From Rhyacophila brunnea (taxonomy: Eukaryota > Arthropoda > Insecta > Trichoptera > Rhyacophilidae): DNA of 64,000 nucleotides. Numbering within the stretch: the first letter of the stretch is position 1; each line of letters begins with the position of its first letter. The stretch is from NCBI GenBank assembly GCA_022495005.1, contig JAGYXB010000687.1, forward strand, positions 930,001 through 994,000, written 5' to 3'. A program made the position numbers and the translations under genes. Below the pieces are notes generated by a model. That model worked only from the letters and a program-made list of their open reading frames with translations, was not told the origin of the DNA and made no database searches. Of this stretch, positions 48,833 to 59,325 are shown one piece after another.

Positions 48833-48922
48833 AGCCTGCCGTAAGGAATGAGATAAAGAGAATAAGTGTATCTCTGCGCTTCAAACTGCTTCTATGCACA
48901 GTTGGAGAATATTTTAACGACT
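48833..48922 (-). promoter_or_regulatory. Candidate non-coding first exon and initiator
   Basis: On the minus strand the arthropod initiator-like CCATCAGTCGTT places a start at about 48922. The 90 bases downstream contain no ATG and end at AGGCT|GTAAGT, a strong donor (GT at 48832-48831). The region is GC-richer than its flanks and has TGATAA and CTTATC (GATA-type) sites 30-50 bases upstream. Splicing to the acceptor at 40375 would give a short 5' leader for the gene starting at 40364, across an 8.4-kb intron. There is no TATA box, and the link is inferred. Confidence 0.35.
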
Positions 48923-49658
48923 GATGGGAAATTGTGATGCTGAAAGATAAGGGTTGTTGTTATCAGCGTCGTCAGCCAAATATAATAAGTTTGTTGTTAT
49001 TGAAGAATGACAATGGAGGAGTGTGGTAAATTACTGTCAGTTTTAATATTACATAGTTGATCATAGCTCATTATTAAAGTTGAACATGCCTTTCATACAC
49101 AATTATTGACCAGATATTATTCATAAAATTAACATATTTTACCCAAGAGTCTCATTTTAATCCTCTCGAGTACTCATTGTTGAATATTGCATTCCTAAAA
49201 ATGAATTCTCGTGCCGTGCTAAGTAAAATTTACTGCCGTGAATTGACCACAGACAAAAAAAAGTACAGTAGCAAAAATATTTATATCGCAAAATAGGAAC
49301 ACTTTTAGTGACTATAAAATATAAATACAAATACTATAAATTGATAGTCGACTGCAGACGATATTGTTTTACCAATTCTTTGCATACTTTATAGTTGCTT
49401 TATTATTTCGGAATAAATAAAAATTCACAGGCATAACTAATATAATTTATTGGCTCTAAACTACAGTTATTCAAATGTTTTCCGGCAATATCTACACCAA
49501 TCCGGATTTTATACTTATTAAAATGTTTTAAATTATCCACGGTTGTCAATATTGTCCATGTTAATATAGTATCTTTGTATTTTAGAAATGGACGGTACGT
49601 AGAATACTTAAATATAATCAATTATTATCAGTACCTATATAACATTCTGACTCTAGAT

Positions 49659-50244
49659 CAGTGGTTCTCATGTGCGGCCCTGGTGGCCGCATGCGACCAC
49701 CAACATCATGTTCAGTATTTAATTTAATTAACTGGGCTAACGTTAAATATGAGTCATGACCAAGTACTTGAAAACCATTTTAATAATACCACGGTTGAAA
49801 AATTTTGGTCGAAGTTATACTTTGACCAATAATCAAGTCAATTCAAAGAATTAGTAACAATTGCTTTATTAATATTGTCGATTTTTCCTACTACTGTATA
49901 CTGTGAAAGAGCATTAAGTGTAATGCACTTCGTAAAAAACAAATATCGAACCATGTGACAGATGTAAATTTAGAAGCAGCCATGCGGCTCGAATTGGAAA
50001 AAGGAGTATTGAGGAATTTACATTTGCATTATTTTTAAATAAGTAAATAATATGTACTTAACTGTTCAAATATCTTTTATTAAATGGACTTGTTTATAAA
50101 TAAATTGATCCATTTTTTTTAATAAATAAAAATTAGCTTTAATTTTTTCAATCACAACAAAAGTGATATTTGGTGCGGCCACCAGACGTTTCCATGGAAC
50201 TGTCAATTGTGCGGCCACAGTTATATTTCACATGAGAACCACTG
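49659..50244 (+). mobile_element. hAT element with transposase C-terminal remnant
   Basis: Ends CAGTGGTTCTCATGTG and CACATGAGAACCACTG are a perfect 16-bp inverted repeat. The flanks CTCTAGAT (49651-49658) and CTCTAGAC (50245-50252) match at 7 of 8 bases. Further inverted GCGGCC words lie just inside the ends. The transposase fragment inside is listed separately. Confidence 0.9.
49845..50038 (+). pseudogene. hAT transposase C-terminal dimerisation fragment, frameshifted
   Basis: The plus strand reads KELVTIALLILSIFPTTVYC, then ERALSVMHFVKNKYR. A one-base frame change near 49955 leads on to HVTDVNLEAAMRLELEKGVL and a stop at 50036-50038. This is the C-E-R..S.M..VKNK.R....D.NL pattern of the hAT C-terminal dimerisation domain. 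The N-terminal BED finger and catalytic core are deleted. Confidence 0.8.
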
Positions 50245-50429
50245 CTCTAGACTATTGTACCTAATTTGCAATTCTTAACCGGTCCAAATGATTCAATTGT
50301 CGAGCTTTGTATGCTTAATCCCGAATTATTATACTACACCAAATCACAGTATGCTAATTATAATATGATATAGTGTTTCCATAAGTCGTTCAAATCTCAC
50401 GTATTTTCAGCTTTCAGTTTGACTAATCG

Positions 50430-50618
50430 TTTTTTTTAATAGAATTATTAATAGCCATGTCATTGCTTTTTCATACAAGGTGGTTTTTAGTAATTTTGGA
50501 CAATCACAAACACCCAGGCTTTCATAAAAACACATAAATATTGTGTCCTCACCGGGATCGAACCCAGAACTCTCTGGCGGTAGACCAGTGCCTTAACCAC
50601 TGCACCACGAGAGCCCCC
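50430..50618 (-). mobile_element. tRNA-derived SINE with 11-bp target duplication
   Basis: TTGACTAATCG occurs at 50419-50429 and again at 50619-50629. Between them, on the minus strand, is a tRNA-like head (GGCTCTCGTGGTGCAGTGG with an A box, then GGTTCGATCCC as a B box), a short unrelated body, and an A-rich tail seen as TTTTTTTT at 50430. A head, a body, a poly(A) tail and a duplication of this length are diagnostic of LINE-mobilised SINE insertion. The intact duplication suggests a fairly recent insertion. Confidence 0.9.
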
Positions 50619-50639
50619 TTGACTAATCGATTATTGTAA

Positions 50640-52032
50640 CCTTTCTATGAAGACATTCCTTATTTTTGGTAAATTTACGACGTCATTCAGCGAAAGACAA
50701 AATCTCTTCTCATATCAACTCAACCGAAAAAGTTATATTATAATCCAAACTAGGAATCACGCATACTGCTATTCATAACCAGGGAAATGGAAAGTCTTAT
50801 TCTTGACATTATATATTTTTAATACACTACTCATTCGCTATGCTATAATATACGCTTGAAAGGCATGTGGGGGAGGGTAAGCAAATGTTGTATTCAAAAT
50901 GAGATTAACATTATTGATTTACTAAAACATATGATTAATTTGTGAAGGAATGTGTAAATATTTTTCATTCACGCACTGTTTGTATACACCTACAACATTC
51001 TATGCCAGAAAGATGAACGATACCACAGGTCAATAAATTAAGTTCATTTTAAACAATACAATTTATTATCGCTCAGATACCGACCATTGGACCATATCTC
51101 TCAGCTGACTCTAATAAATCACTATAATTAACTATAGCGCATCTGGTATAGACGCTGCAACCGCGTTTCCTCATACTCCTGTATGCGCCAAAGATATCAT
51201 TTCGACATGGCAAATTAATTAGTTTTATTGATAATGTCTCTCTTGGCAGATGCGTTATTAAAGTGACCGATAATGGTCAAGAAAAATTATGATTGTTGTT
51301 TATTAACTGTATGAATAATTTAAGTAAGTATGCAATAATGCCATCAAAAATGCTTTATATTAATTATCCTACTTGACAATATCATTAAATTAAGGCACGT
51401 CCACAATAACAAAGGTTAGGTACCTCGTCAAATTCTTTTTTCAAATTCAAATAAGTTTTTTTTTAATTCTAATGGATTTAAGTTTTGTACTATTTCCATT
51501 TAACGTTTTTTGCAAACGGATTTTGATTTTCGGCATTATCAGGCACTATGCGCACAAAATACAGTTAATTATACCATAATTATAAGTATTAAATTAATAC
51601 AATAAAGAGAGGTAAGTTGTTAATAAGGTTTTTACCTCCTTTTATTGTAATATTTTTTTATATAAGGGAGAATTAACTGTATTCATTGACAATGTGCATT
51701 TGCCATTGGTGAGGTGCGCACTATGACTAAAGATGCCGAAAAGCTAAAAACGGGTCGCAAAAAAGACTCAAATGGAACAGTAAAAAACTTAAATCCATTC
51801 AAACTTTAATTAAAATTCCATCAAGTACCTACCCTGGAATCGATAGTGTTACTATTCAAATTTGTTTATTTATACAAAGCGAGTATTACAAATAAGTTTT
51901 CAGTGTTCACAACATAACGTTAAACATAAAATTAAAACAGCGTATTAATAAAATGTATGTTTAATATTTTATTAATATCATAAAAAGTACAATGGATGTG
52001 AGATAAATAGTCTATACGCCAAAACAACGTCC
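50640..52032. other. Non-coding stretch, no gene recognised
   Basis: No exon or bounded mobile element was seen. Two A-rich words resembling AAAAACTTAAATC followed by ATTAGAATT/TTTAATTAAAATT and CATCAAGTACC recur at 47370-47410 and 51780-51830, just left of hAT elements in both cases, so an older repeat may underlie both sites. Confidence 0.4.
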
Positions 52033-52040
52033 ACCTAAAC

Positions 52041-52877
52041 CAGTGGTCGGCAAACCGCGGCTCGCGAGCCACATGTGGCTCTTTGGCCCCTTGACTGCGG
52101 CTCTGTCACAAATGCCCCCTGCCCTATTTGACATGGCTACAAAGAAGAAGCAAAGAAAAATGGAAGACGAAAACCGTGAATTTCAAGTTGAATGGACCGA
52201 GCGTTTGTTCAAAACTTAAATGGCCTACCGACCTGTATTATTTGTCGGGAAAAATTGGCGCATTCAAATTTAGAGAGACGCTAATTTAAAACTAAACACG
52301 CGTCATTTCGCACTAAATATCCTGTCGGTGATGCAAGGAAGAATGCATTTGAGGAACTTTAGTCTATAAAAATCAAGTTCTGTATTTAATTACTGAATAC
52401 CTACAATCTTCTAATAATGTTAATATAACAAGTTTTGTGGTTAATAAAGAGATTTCTAGAGAGGAAATCAAGAGTAAATTGAGAAGTCGTCTTATTGCTG
52501 AGAACCTGGAATCGTGCTTAAAATTAAAAACAAAAAACAGACCTGATTTACTCAAACTTTCCAAGGAGATGCAAGACCTTCATTCACATTGAGTGTTTGT
52601 CAGTCATTGTCATGATTTAATTTTATGGATAGGTACCTTACTTACAATTTAATTTTTTATCGATACATAAGATCAATATTACGTATGCTATCAAGTTTTA
52701 CTGAGTATACCTATAGTTTAATTAAGTCTTAAAACTTATACTAAAGTTTGTTGTTAATAAACAGTGTAGGTACCTACATAATATATAATTTAAGTTTAAG
52801 AAATTTGGCTCTCAAAAGAAATCTCAATCCACGTACTATTGATATTTGGCTTATATTAGTGAGTTTGCCGACTACTG
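52041..52877 (+). mobile_element. hAT element with BED-finger transposase remnant
   Basis: A perfect duplication ACCTAAAC (52033-52040 and 52878-52885) flanks inverted ends CAGTGGTCGGCAAAC and GTTTGCCGACTACTG. The inner left end (CGCGGCTCGCGAGCC, TGTGGCTCTTTGG) matches the inner right end of the element at 36737-37623, so they are one family. The 63-codon minus-strand frame inside is a shadow. Confidence 0.92.
52133..52595 (+). pseudogene. hAT transposase N-terminal fragment (BED finger), broken
   Basis: From the ATG at 52133 the plus strand reads MATKKKQRKMEDENREFQVE, then WTER. A one-base shift near 52205 continues FVQNLNGLPTCIICREKLAH, SNLERR, a stop, and FKTKHASF. The C..C and H....H spacing of a BED zinc finger is preserved. 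Opening with (K)RK..DENR.FQ..W is like the GTF2IRD2/ZBED-related hAT group. Further right only scattered stops and fragments remain (KNAFEEL, then LENRKSRV-type). Non-functional. Confidence 0.78.
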
Positions 52878-52889
52878 ACCTAAACTAAC

Positions 52890-54100
52890 CCTCAGGCAAA
52901 TAATATGAACACTGTTGAATACAGTTATTGCTCTTCCAATTGACATCACGAATGTCAGGTTAATTTCACATTATTGGGAGACCAAAGAATTAAATATCTT
53001 AATTTCTAAAATAGTAGGTATGGTTGAATTCTCATTTAGACAACGTGAACGTATAAATCAAAAAAAATGTTTTATGCAAATGTAAAATTACAAGATTTAA
53101 TTATTTTTATTTGTAAAAGAAGAAAATAATAATTTATATCAGGCATCAGCTACCTATAACCAGCGTTGCTAACTTAGCGAATTTATGGCACAATCTAGCA
53201 TTTTGTTTAAGTTAAATCAATCATATTTTTCAAATTGAGACTTTATAAAACACTTAATATTTAAATAAACAAACTCACAAATGATGTGTCATTATAGATA
53301 TTGAAATGCTCAAAAAATACTCTCAAATCTGGGCTTAGTGGTAAAATTGGCAGAGTTGTACAAAGGTGGTAATATTTCAGTTCTAATATCATTATTGTTT
53401 AGATAAAGGTAGATTAAAGCTGTACACAGTTGAGTTAACAATGGTATAATAATTTATAATCATATAGTAAAATATGTTATATATTGTCAACTGTGTGTAC
53501 ACGGCCTTAGACTCTCACATTATATTGCCACGTTGGCCAGCTAAAAACCTACGCTATTTCTCTATGTACGTATGTTAGACGAATGCAGCGCACCGAACGT
53601 GGTGCATTCTGTGAATGTGCAATAATTATTATATACGGGATCATACTGAGAATGCAATTTGCATTAATTTATATACGACTTGACAAAGGGGTTTGAGGAT
53701 GTATTTTGATCGCTGGAATGTGAGAAGTCCTTAAAATAGTACATGAATATAATATTAATGACAGTGAATTTTCATCATTAGGAATAAACCGACTACAGCT
53801 GGCACTGGTCATGAAATAGCATGACCAGTGTGACCACAGAAACAGAATATGTAAAGTATATGAGATGTTGACACACACAGCGTCGGTGCGTCGAACACTT
53901 CACAGTTATGGGTGTTTCGTTCTACAGGGACACTGTTGTACGCTAAAAACGATTTGCAGTTGTGTTGGTGTTCTTTGGTAGTATTGACACAGGGTGTGCA
54001 TGAAGAATTACGGTTAATAAGCATATTTTTATGACTTATTGTTTTAATTAAATATAGAATACCTATATATTATTTACTTATACTGATTGTTACAATTCAA
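52890..54100. other. Mostly non-coding stretch
   Basis: No exon is convincingly supported. Minus-strand frames at 53669-54024 encode peptides with several cysteines but lack splice signals and motifs. A short hairpin at 53412-53514 is listed separately. GAATGCAGCGCACC and GTGGTGCATTC near 53582-53610 form a small imperfect hairpin of unknown meaning. Confidence 0.4.
53412..53514. mobile_element. Short hairpin repeat
   Basis: AAAGCTGTACACAGTTGAG at the left and, inverted, AAGGCCGTGTACACACAGTT at the right bound about 100 bp. It has the size and form of a very short MITE, but the target duplication is unclear. Confidence 0.4.
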
Positions 54101-54106
54101 TGAAAA

Positions 54107-54627
54107 CATCGTGTATTATTATTTATTTAGTTTTGATTAGGAATATACGTATATATATGTTTTGGAATTTATGAATTAGCCTTAACGATATCATTATCAT
54201 TATTTAACAGATTAGTTATAAATTTATAGAGAACTAAGCAATTAAATACAATTATATACCGTAAAAACATAATTTTGTTGGCAATGTCATTTAATTATAC
54301 ATACTCGTACAATCATTAGGACTTCAGAGAACAATTACAAATGGCATTTTTAACTATAAGTATAATGCTGTTAAAGTAAAATAAATAATAGGAAGAACAT
54401 AATTTAATCGTGTATTATTATTTATTTAGTTAGGATTAGGAATATACAATGTTTTGGAATTTATGAATTAGCCTTAACAATATCACTATCGCTATTTAAC
54501 AGATTAGTTATAAATTTATAGAGAACTAAACAATTAAAGACAATTATAATACCGTAAAGATACACTTTTGTTGGCAATGTCATTTAATTATACATACAAT
54601 CATTAGGATATCGGAGAACAATTACTA
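54107..54627. repeat. Tandem direct duplication, two units about 300 bp apart
   Basis: The block at 54107-54333 recurs at 54409-54627 with high similarity, sharing ATCGTGTATTATTATTTATT, GTTTTGGAATTTATGAATTA, TAGTTATAAATTTATAGAGA and TTGGCAATGTCATTTAATTA. The second unit has small deletions (for example ATATACGTATATATATG is shortened). No terminal features suggest a mobile element, so local duplication is the simplest reading. Confidence 0.85.
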
Positions 54628-54764
54628 CCCTTTTTTAGGACTCGAAAAGGTCCCTGTTTTATGTTTTTCTCTTAAAACACGCCAAACCGTTCTTAAACCA
54701 ACTCATGATGCATTCGAAACTTCTGTCACAATACTACTTTCACTACACATTTCGTTTTTATTTT

Positions 54765-55900
54765 TTACGTATGTATATCATCATCAGCCGGGGTCAATCC
54801 ACTGCTGGATGAAGCCTCCCCAAGCTTTCTCCAACTCTCTCGGTCCTGTGTCGTTCGCTGCCATGTATTTCCGCCAAACTTTACCAGTTCGTCAATCCAG
54901 CGGCTTTTCGGGCAACCCTGTGACCGTTTCGTACCCGTTGGGTACCACTGGATGACGGAATTTGTCCAGCGGCCGTCCTTTCGGCGAGCAATGTGCCCCG
55001 CCCATCTCCATTTCAGCTGTTTGGAAACGTCTATTACATCGCGTACTCTTGTCTGCTTTCTAACCCATTCGTTTCTCTTACGGTCCTTTCGCGTGATGCC
55101 CAACATGCACCTCTCTATGCTTCGCTGTGTGACTCTTAGCCTTTGGACATCTCTCGTGTTGAGTGTCCATGTCTCGCAGCCATACGTGAGCACGGGTAGC
55201 ACACATTGGTTGAACACCCTACGCTTAAGACATAATGGTAGGTCACTCTTGAAGATACTATTCAGACGTCCGAAAGCACTCCTTACCAGCTTTGTTCTTA
55301 GAGCAATTTCATCGTGCATGCTTCCGTCTATGGACACCTGCTGTCCGAGATAGACGTAGCTGCTGACTTGCTCGAGTTGGGTGCCAGAAATACAGATAAT
55401 CGCAGGGTCCGAAAAACAGTTCCTCATCACTTTTGTCTTTGAGACACTTTAGACCGACCGTTTGACTGACATCCGCGAGTTCTTGCATTCTACCTTGGAG
55501 GTCTTTCGGGTCTTGTGAGAGTATAACAATATCATCTGCAAAGCGCAGGTGACTGAGGTGTTCTCCATTAATTGGAACACCTTTTTTCTCCCAATCAAGT
55601 TTCCTAAATAAGTCCTCAAGAGTAGCGGTGAATAGTTTAGGTGAAATGGTATCACCTTGCCGGACACCTTTGTTAATGGGGAATTTACACGATCGTTTGT
55701 GGAGTTTCACGCATGCTGTGGCATCACTGTATATACTGTTCAATATGTTTATGTAGCGTCTGGAAATTCCTTGGTTGCTAAGGGCGTCTATAATTGAGAA
55801 TTTTTTGATGGAATCAAACGCCTTTTCATAGTCTATAAAACCAAGATATAATGGCAGTTTGTATTCCTGGTAGCGCTCTATGATTTCCCTGACGACCTGT
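54765..55900 (-). pseudogene. 5'-truncated RTE-type reverse transcriptase
   Basis: This is the longest coding relic in the window. From about 55897 the minus strand reads QVVREIIERYQEYKLPLYLG, then FIDYEKAFDSI (motif A of the polymerase). GVRQGDTISPKLFTATLE follows (motif B region), then LRFADDIVI with the catalytic Asp pair. A one-base frame change near 55435 shifts the frame after VGLK to KTKVMRNCFS. It then runs through the thumb and C-terminus (YVYLGQQVSIDG, VLTYGCETW, WAGHIARRKDGRW) to a stop at 54765. A GATGATGATATACATAC tail ends it. The endonuclease and the start of the polymerase are missing, so it is a dead-on-arrival copy. The 133-codon plus-strand frame is a shadow. Confidence 0.9.
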
Positions 55901-56590
55901 ATGTATATAATATATTATATATAACTTCCTTCGTTTGGGCATTAATATTATGACTAATTAAACGGGACATTATAATTCAGTATGCGTATTGTTTTGATAA
56001 CAATCACTTTATGAACACACTGTAGACGATTGCAAAGAATGAGTTTATGGTATGTTTATTACCAGCAACTGTCAATAACAATTGAAACTCCGCCTTTTAT
56101 GCCCCTACACTGCACGGATAACCAATTGGTGATAAGGTAATAATTGCAGGCGACTAAGTAGGGTTTTATTACAGGGCTTAATGCATACACACAAATAATA
56201 CCAAAACAGATGCGAAGCAATTTTAGCGTACAACAGTGACTCTGTAAAATGTTTCACCTATACTACGATGGTAGATGAGTCCGCAACTTGTAGTTACCCA
56301 CCGTAGAGCTCCGATAAACAAACATGTATTAAAGAATAATTATATATTATTTGTAATAGTTAATTAGTGTGTATGTATCCATAATATGCATTGGAGCTTG
56401 GTAATATTTGTGAACATTGGGTCCGGATTTGTATTTCTTGGAAGTTGTAAATTTAAACTGACTTCAAAGCCTTAGTCCATGGCGACTGGCTATCACATTT
56501 ATATATTATTAGGTATGTGGTTTCAACCTCTTTCGCACGCATAACTTCCACACTGCTGTAATTAATTATTTGCATTAATTAATAATTAAT
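55901..56590. other. Non-coding stretch, no gene recognised
   Basis: A TATATAATATATTATATATA run at 55903-55921 abuts the truncated end of the RTE copy. Nothing else was identified. Confidence 0.5.
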
Positions 56591-56596
56591 TGCAAG

Positions 56597-56968
56597 CTGT
56601 TGGTCCAATTGGGCCATCTGACCTGGTCGCCACAAAGGCCAGCTATAATGTTTTTAAGAAATTTGTGGACGTGAAGATTTATTTACATATTTTTGTATGT
56701 CCGTATTGCTTTAGCTTTGTTTTTATGTTATTATTTATGTTAGTTCTCCATGCTTTTCTCTCCCATGGCATATTTTATTATATAAAGGCAACTCAGTAAA
56801 CTGAGTCAAAGCTCACTTGAGAGCGTAGCTACCTCAGTTTTGGGTATCTGCTCCTGAGACATTACCAGGCATAAAAAAAACTGGTGATACTCCACACCAA
56901 ACGTAGGGCCTCGTGATACGCTGGTATATGACCTAGTGTGGTGCGGGGCGGGTTGGTTTGGAGGGGTC
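56597..56968 (+). repeat. Non-LTR retrotransposon 3' tail, copy c
   Basis: It starts at AAGCTGTTGGTCCAATTGGG, corresponding to a point beyond the CPCG motif in copies a and b. It runs through GTCAAAGCTCACTTGAGAGC, TAGGGCCTCGTGATACGCTG and GGTTGGTTTGGAGGGGTC. No coding part survives, and unlike copies a and b no RTE fragment follows it. Confidence 0.65.
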
Positions 56969-57299
56969 TATATTTGCATTGCTTTAAATTATCTAATTGA
57001 TTAATTGATTTTCATCACCTGAAGAAAAAAGCCACTAATTCACACGAGCCTATCTTTGTGGCAGTGCAGCAGCATATTGAATAAAGATTTCCGGGCATTT
57101 TAAATAATTTGTATATTCCAACATGTTGAAGCACACCTGGACACCACGATGCACACTTTGAATTACTCCAAATATTGATAATGTATAATTCGTAATAGGT
57201 AGCTAAGTTTAATAATTGATAACGATGTGCAGTCAAAATGATTGTTTAAATTGTGATAATTCAAAAATTGTTAACAAAACACAACGAAATTACGAGATC

Positions 57300-58085
57300 T
57301 ACAATAAACAAATCGGTGTACGCGTTAGAAGTTATACTTTTTTTGCGTAACAAAATAAAATAATCGCACACCGCGTTCGTCAAAATTCACATCAACCAAA
57401 AATATTCAAACAGTTAGAAAATAGTTTTCACATAAACTAAATATGTAATACTAAACAAAAGTAACGTACCTATCACACTTAAAAATATTAAGCTTAGTGT
57501 TGAGAGCTAATCACATATAAAAAGGACTAGGTACAATTCACAACCTTCAAAATTCAAAAATTCAAATACTCTTTATTCTATGGTCACTATGGTCTGCTAT
57601 GATCATATCATTACGCGAGACATCATGTTTCAGATCTGTCAAATAATAAAGTGTGATATATGATAGAATTGACGTTTTAATAGCCCCGTATCAATAAAAA
57701 CTAGAATAAAGGAGAGCCACTTATTGGAGTGCCGCTGGTTTATTTCTAGACACTTTTACTTATATCACTAAATAAATTATTTAATTATTTCTCGTTGTTT
57801 TTATTTTATTTTGGCCATCAATAATGAATTCGTTTCCTAGGCAACGGAACAATTCTTCGTACATATAATAATAAATTCGCTGCCTAGGTAACGGAACAAT
57901 TCTAAACTATATAATATTATACTGTATAATCGTCACGATTGCATTATCATACTGTGGTTGTAAAGGCAGTGCGTTCGGCTGATAACCGAATCATGGTTCG
58001 AATCCAATCGAGTGCGATTTTTTTCGTGTGAAAAAATAAATTATGTGCTACAAGTCACACGCCAAAAATACACTCTGGTTTGATT
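57300..58085 (+). repeat. Interspersed repeat with tRNA-like core, copy 2
   Basis: It matches 6805-7345 in the opposite orientation from TCGGTGTACGCGTTAGAAG, through GGAGTGCCGCTGGTTTATTT and CTAGGCAACGGAACAATTC, to GTGTGAAAAAATAAATTATG and GTCACACGCCAAAAATACAC. It is longer: about 200 bp around 57480-57700 are absent from copy 1, including a CAAATACTCTTTATTC block that resembles a LINE tail and may be an insertion. The block with CCTAGG..ACGGAACAATTCT is present twice in tandem (about 57836 and 57880). Confidence 0.6.
57955..58015 (+). other. tRNA-like core of repeat copy 2
   Basis: TGTGGTTGTAAAGGCAGTGC resembles a D arm. The anticodon-like stem TTCGG/CCGAA closes the seven-base loop CTGATAA (anticodon GAT if read as a tRNA). 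ATGGTTCGAATCC supplies the B box. The acceptor stem cannot be paired. TTTTTTT follows after GTGCGA, as a polymerase III terminator could. Confidence 0.5.
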
Positions 58086-58645
58086 TTCCAAACGCGCCTA
58101 AAGAAGAAGAAAGAAGAACTTATCTAGTCTACGTTTAAAGCAGGTGAATATTTAAAAAAAAATCTTGGATATTTATTATCTCATTACCGAAGCTTTGAAA
58201 TACAAACAATGGCCGCGACTGAGTCTACTCGTTATTATGGATTAAACGATTAGAATAAATTTGCTTAGCGGACTTTTGTAAGAAAAATGTTGTGTATTGC
58301 CATTTTATCTTAGGAATATTGTACACTTGAATTAAAAGCTTTTGTATCGCAGCCATCTTGCCTTGCTTATAATGGGTAGGTACCGATAATACAATGTATG
58401 CTTGCCATATGTACTCAAGAGAATGTTATTGTTTTCATTACATATACGTGCACAGTCATACAAATAGGGAACTAATACGATAACGCTTAGTAATTAACCG
58501 TAACCGTAATTTTTAACCTACCAATAATTTCGATTTATTGTCCAAGTCTCTATTTTAAACATTATAAATTACGTATACCATAATTATTACAAATGTTAAT
58601 ACATATTTAGTCGGTATATTATTTCTGATCGTCTATGCCCTATGG

Positions 58646-59325
58646 CAGGGGGGGGGGGGCAAACTTTTTGGATGGAGGGCCAAATTCAAGAATTCAAAAT
58701 GAGCGGCGGGCCGCAAGTAAAATACCATTTTTAGATATACACTATTTATTATCACGAAAAATAAACATTACAAAAAAAAATAATGAGAAGAATGAAACTG
58801 TTGTACATTTCTGAACATTTTTTTAAAATTCAGGTGTTAATTTTGTAGTTGATATTCTCCAAATGGGCATCGGAGATATTTGATCGTAAAGAATTTTTAT
58901 TGTGGTTCATGATCGAAAATGTTTGTTCACATTATATAGATTGATTCAAAAATAACGAACATTTTTCTTGCATAATCTTTAAGTTGGTCGAATTTGTCTT
59001 AATTAAGGGCATTGTAAAATTTGGAGATTTCTTCACGACGATGCAATTCTCTTAAATCAGTGTCACACTGCAGATCAATAATCTCAAGTTGTAGCTCTGT
59101 CGGAACACTATCAATATCTATTGAAATCGTTGTTCAACGTAGAAAATAGTGGTTACATAGTGTGAGACGAGATGCAAGGAAGACGTACTGAGATAAAACA
59201 TTTACAAAATAACAAATTCTTCAAATTTTAATCTATTGTCAATATTTTTTAAAAAATTATAAAAAAGTTATTCGTAATCGATACAATTAATGATGGCGGG
59301 CCGCAGTTTGCCCCCCCCCCCCCTG
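58646..59325 (-). mobile_element. hAT element with poly-G/poly-C ends and transposase remnant
   Basis: CAGGGGGGGGGGGGCAAAC at the left is the inverse of GTTTGCCCCCCCCCCCCCTG at the right, and GGCGGGCCGC words follow on both sides. CCTATGG flanks both ends (7 bp, with CC and C ambiguity). The homopolymer lengths may be unreliable in an assembly. Transposase remnants on the minus strand are listed separately. Confidence 0.8.
58840..59120 (-). pseudogene. hAT transposase C-terminal fragment
   Basis: On the minus strand 59120-59008 reads DIDSVPTELQLEIIDLQCDT, then DLRELHRREEISKFYNA. This is like the segment just before the dimerisation domain in GTF2IRD2/ZBED-related hAT proteins. After a break, LKDYARKMFVIFESIYNVNK and then PIWRISTTKLTPEF follow at about 58990-58840. 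Stops and frame changes make it non-functional. Confidence 0.7.

Noticed and set aside
53669..54024. Cysteine-containing minus-strand frames
   Set aside because: Considered as a small secreted-peptide exon, but there is no signal peptide, no consensus acceptor or donor at the ends, and no repeat spacing of cysteines that fits a known fold.
54952..55353. 133-codon plus-strand frame
   Set aside because: It is the antisense shadow of the RTE reverse-transcriptase relic.
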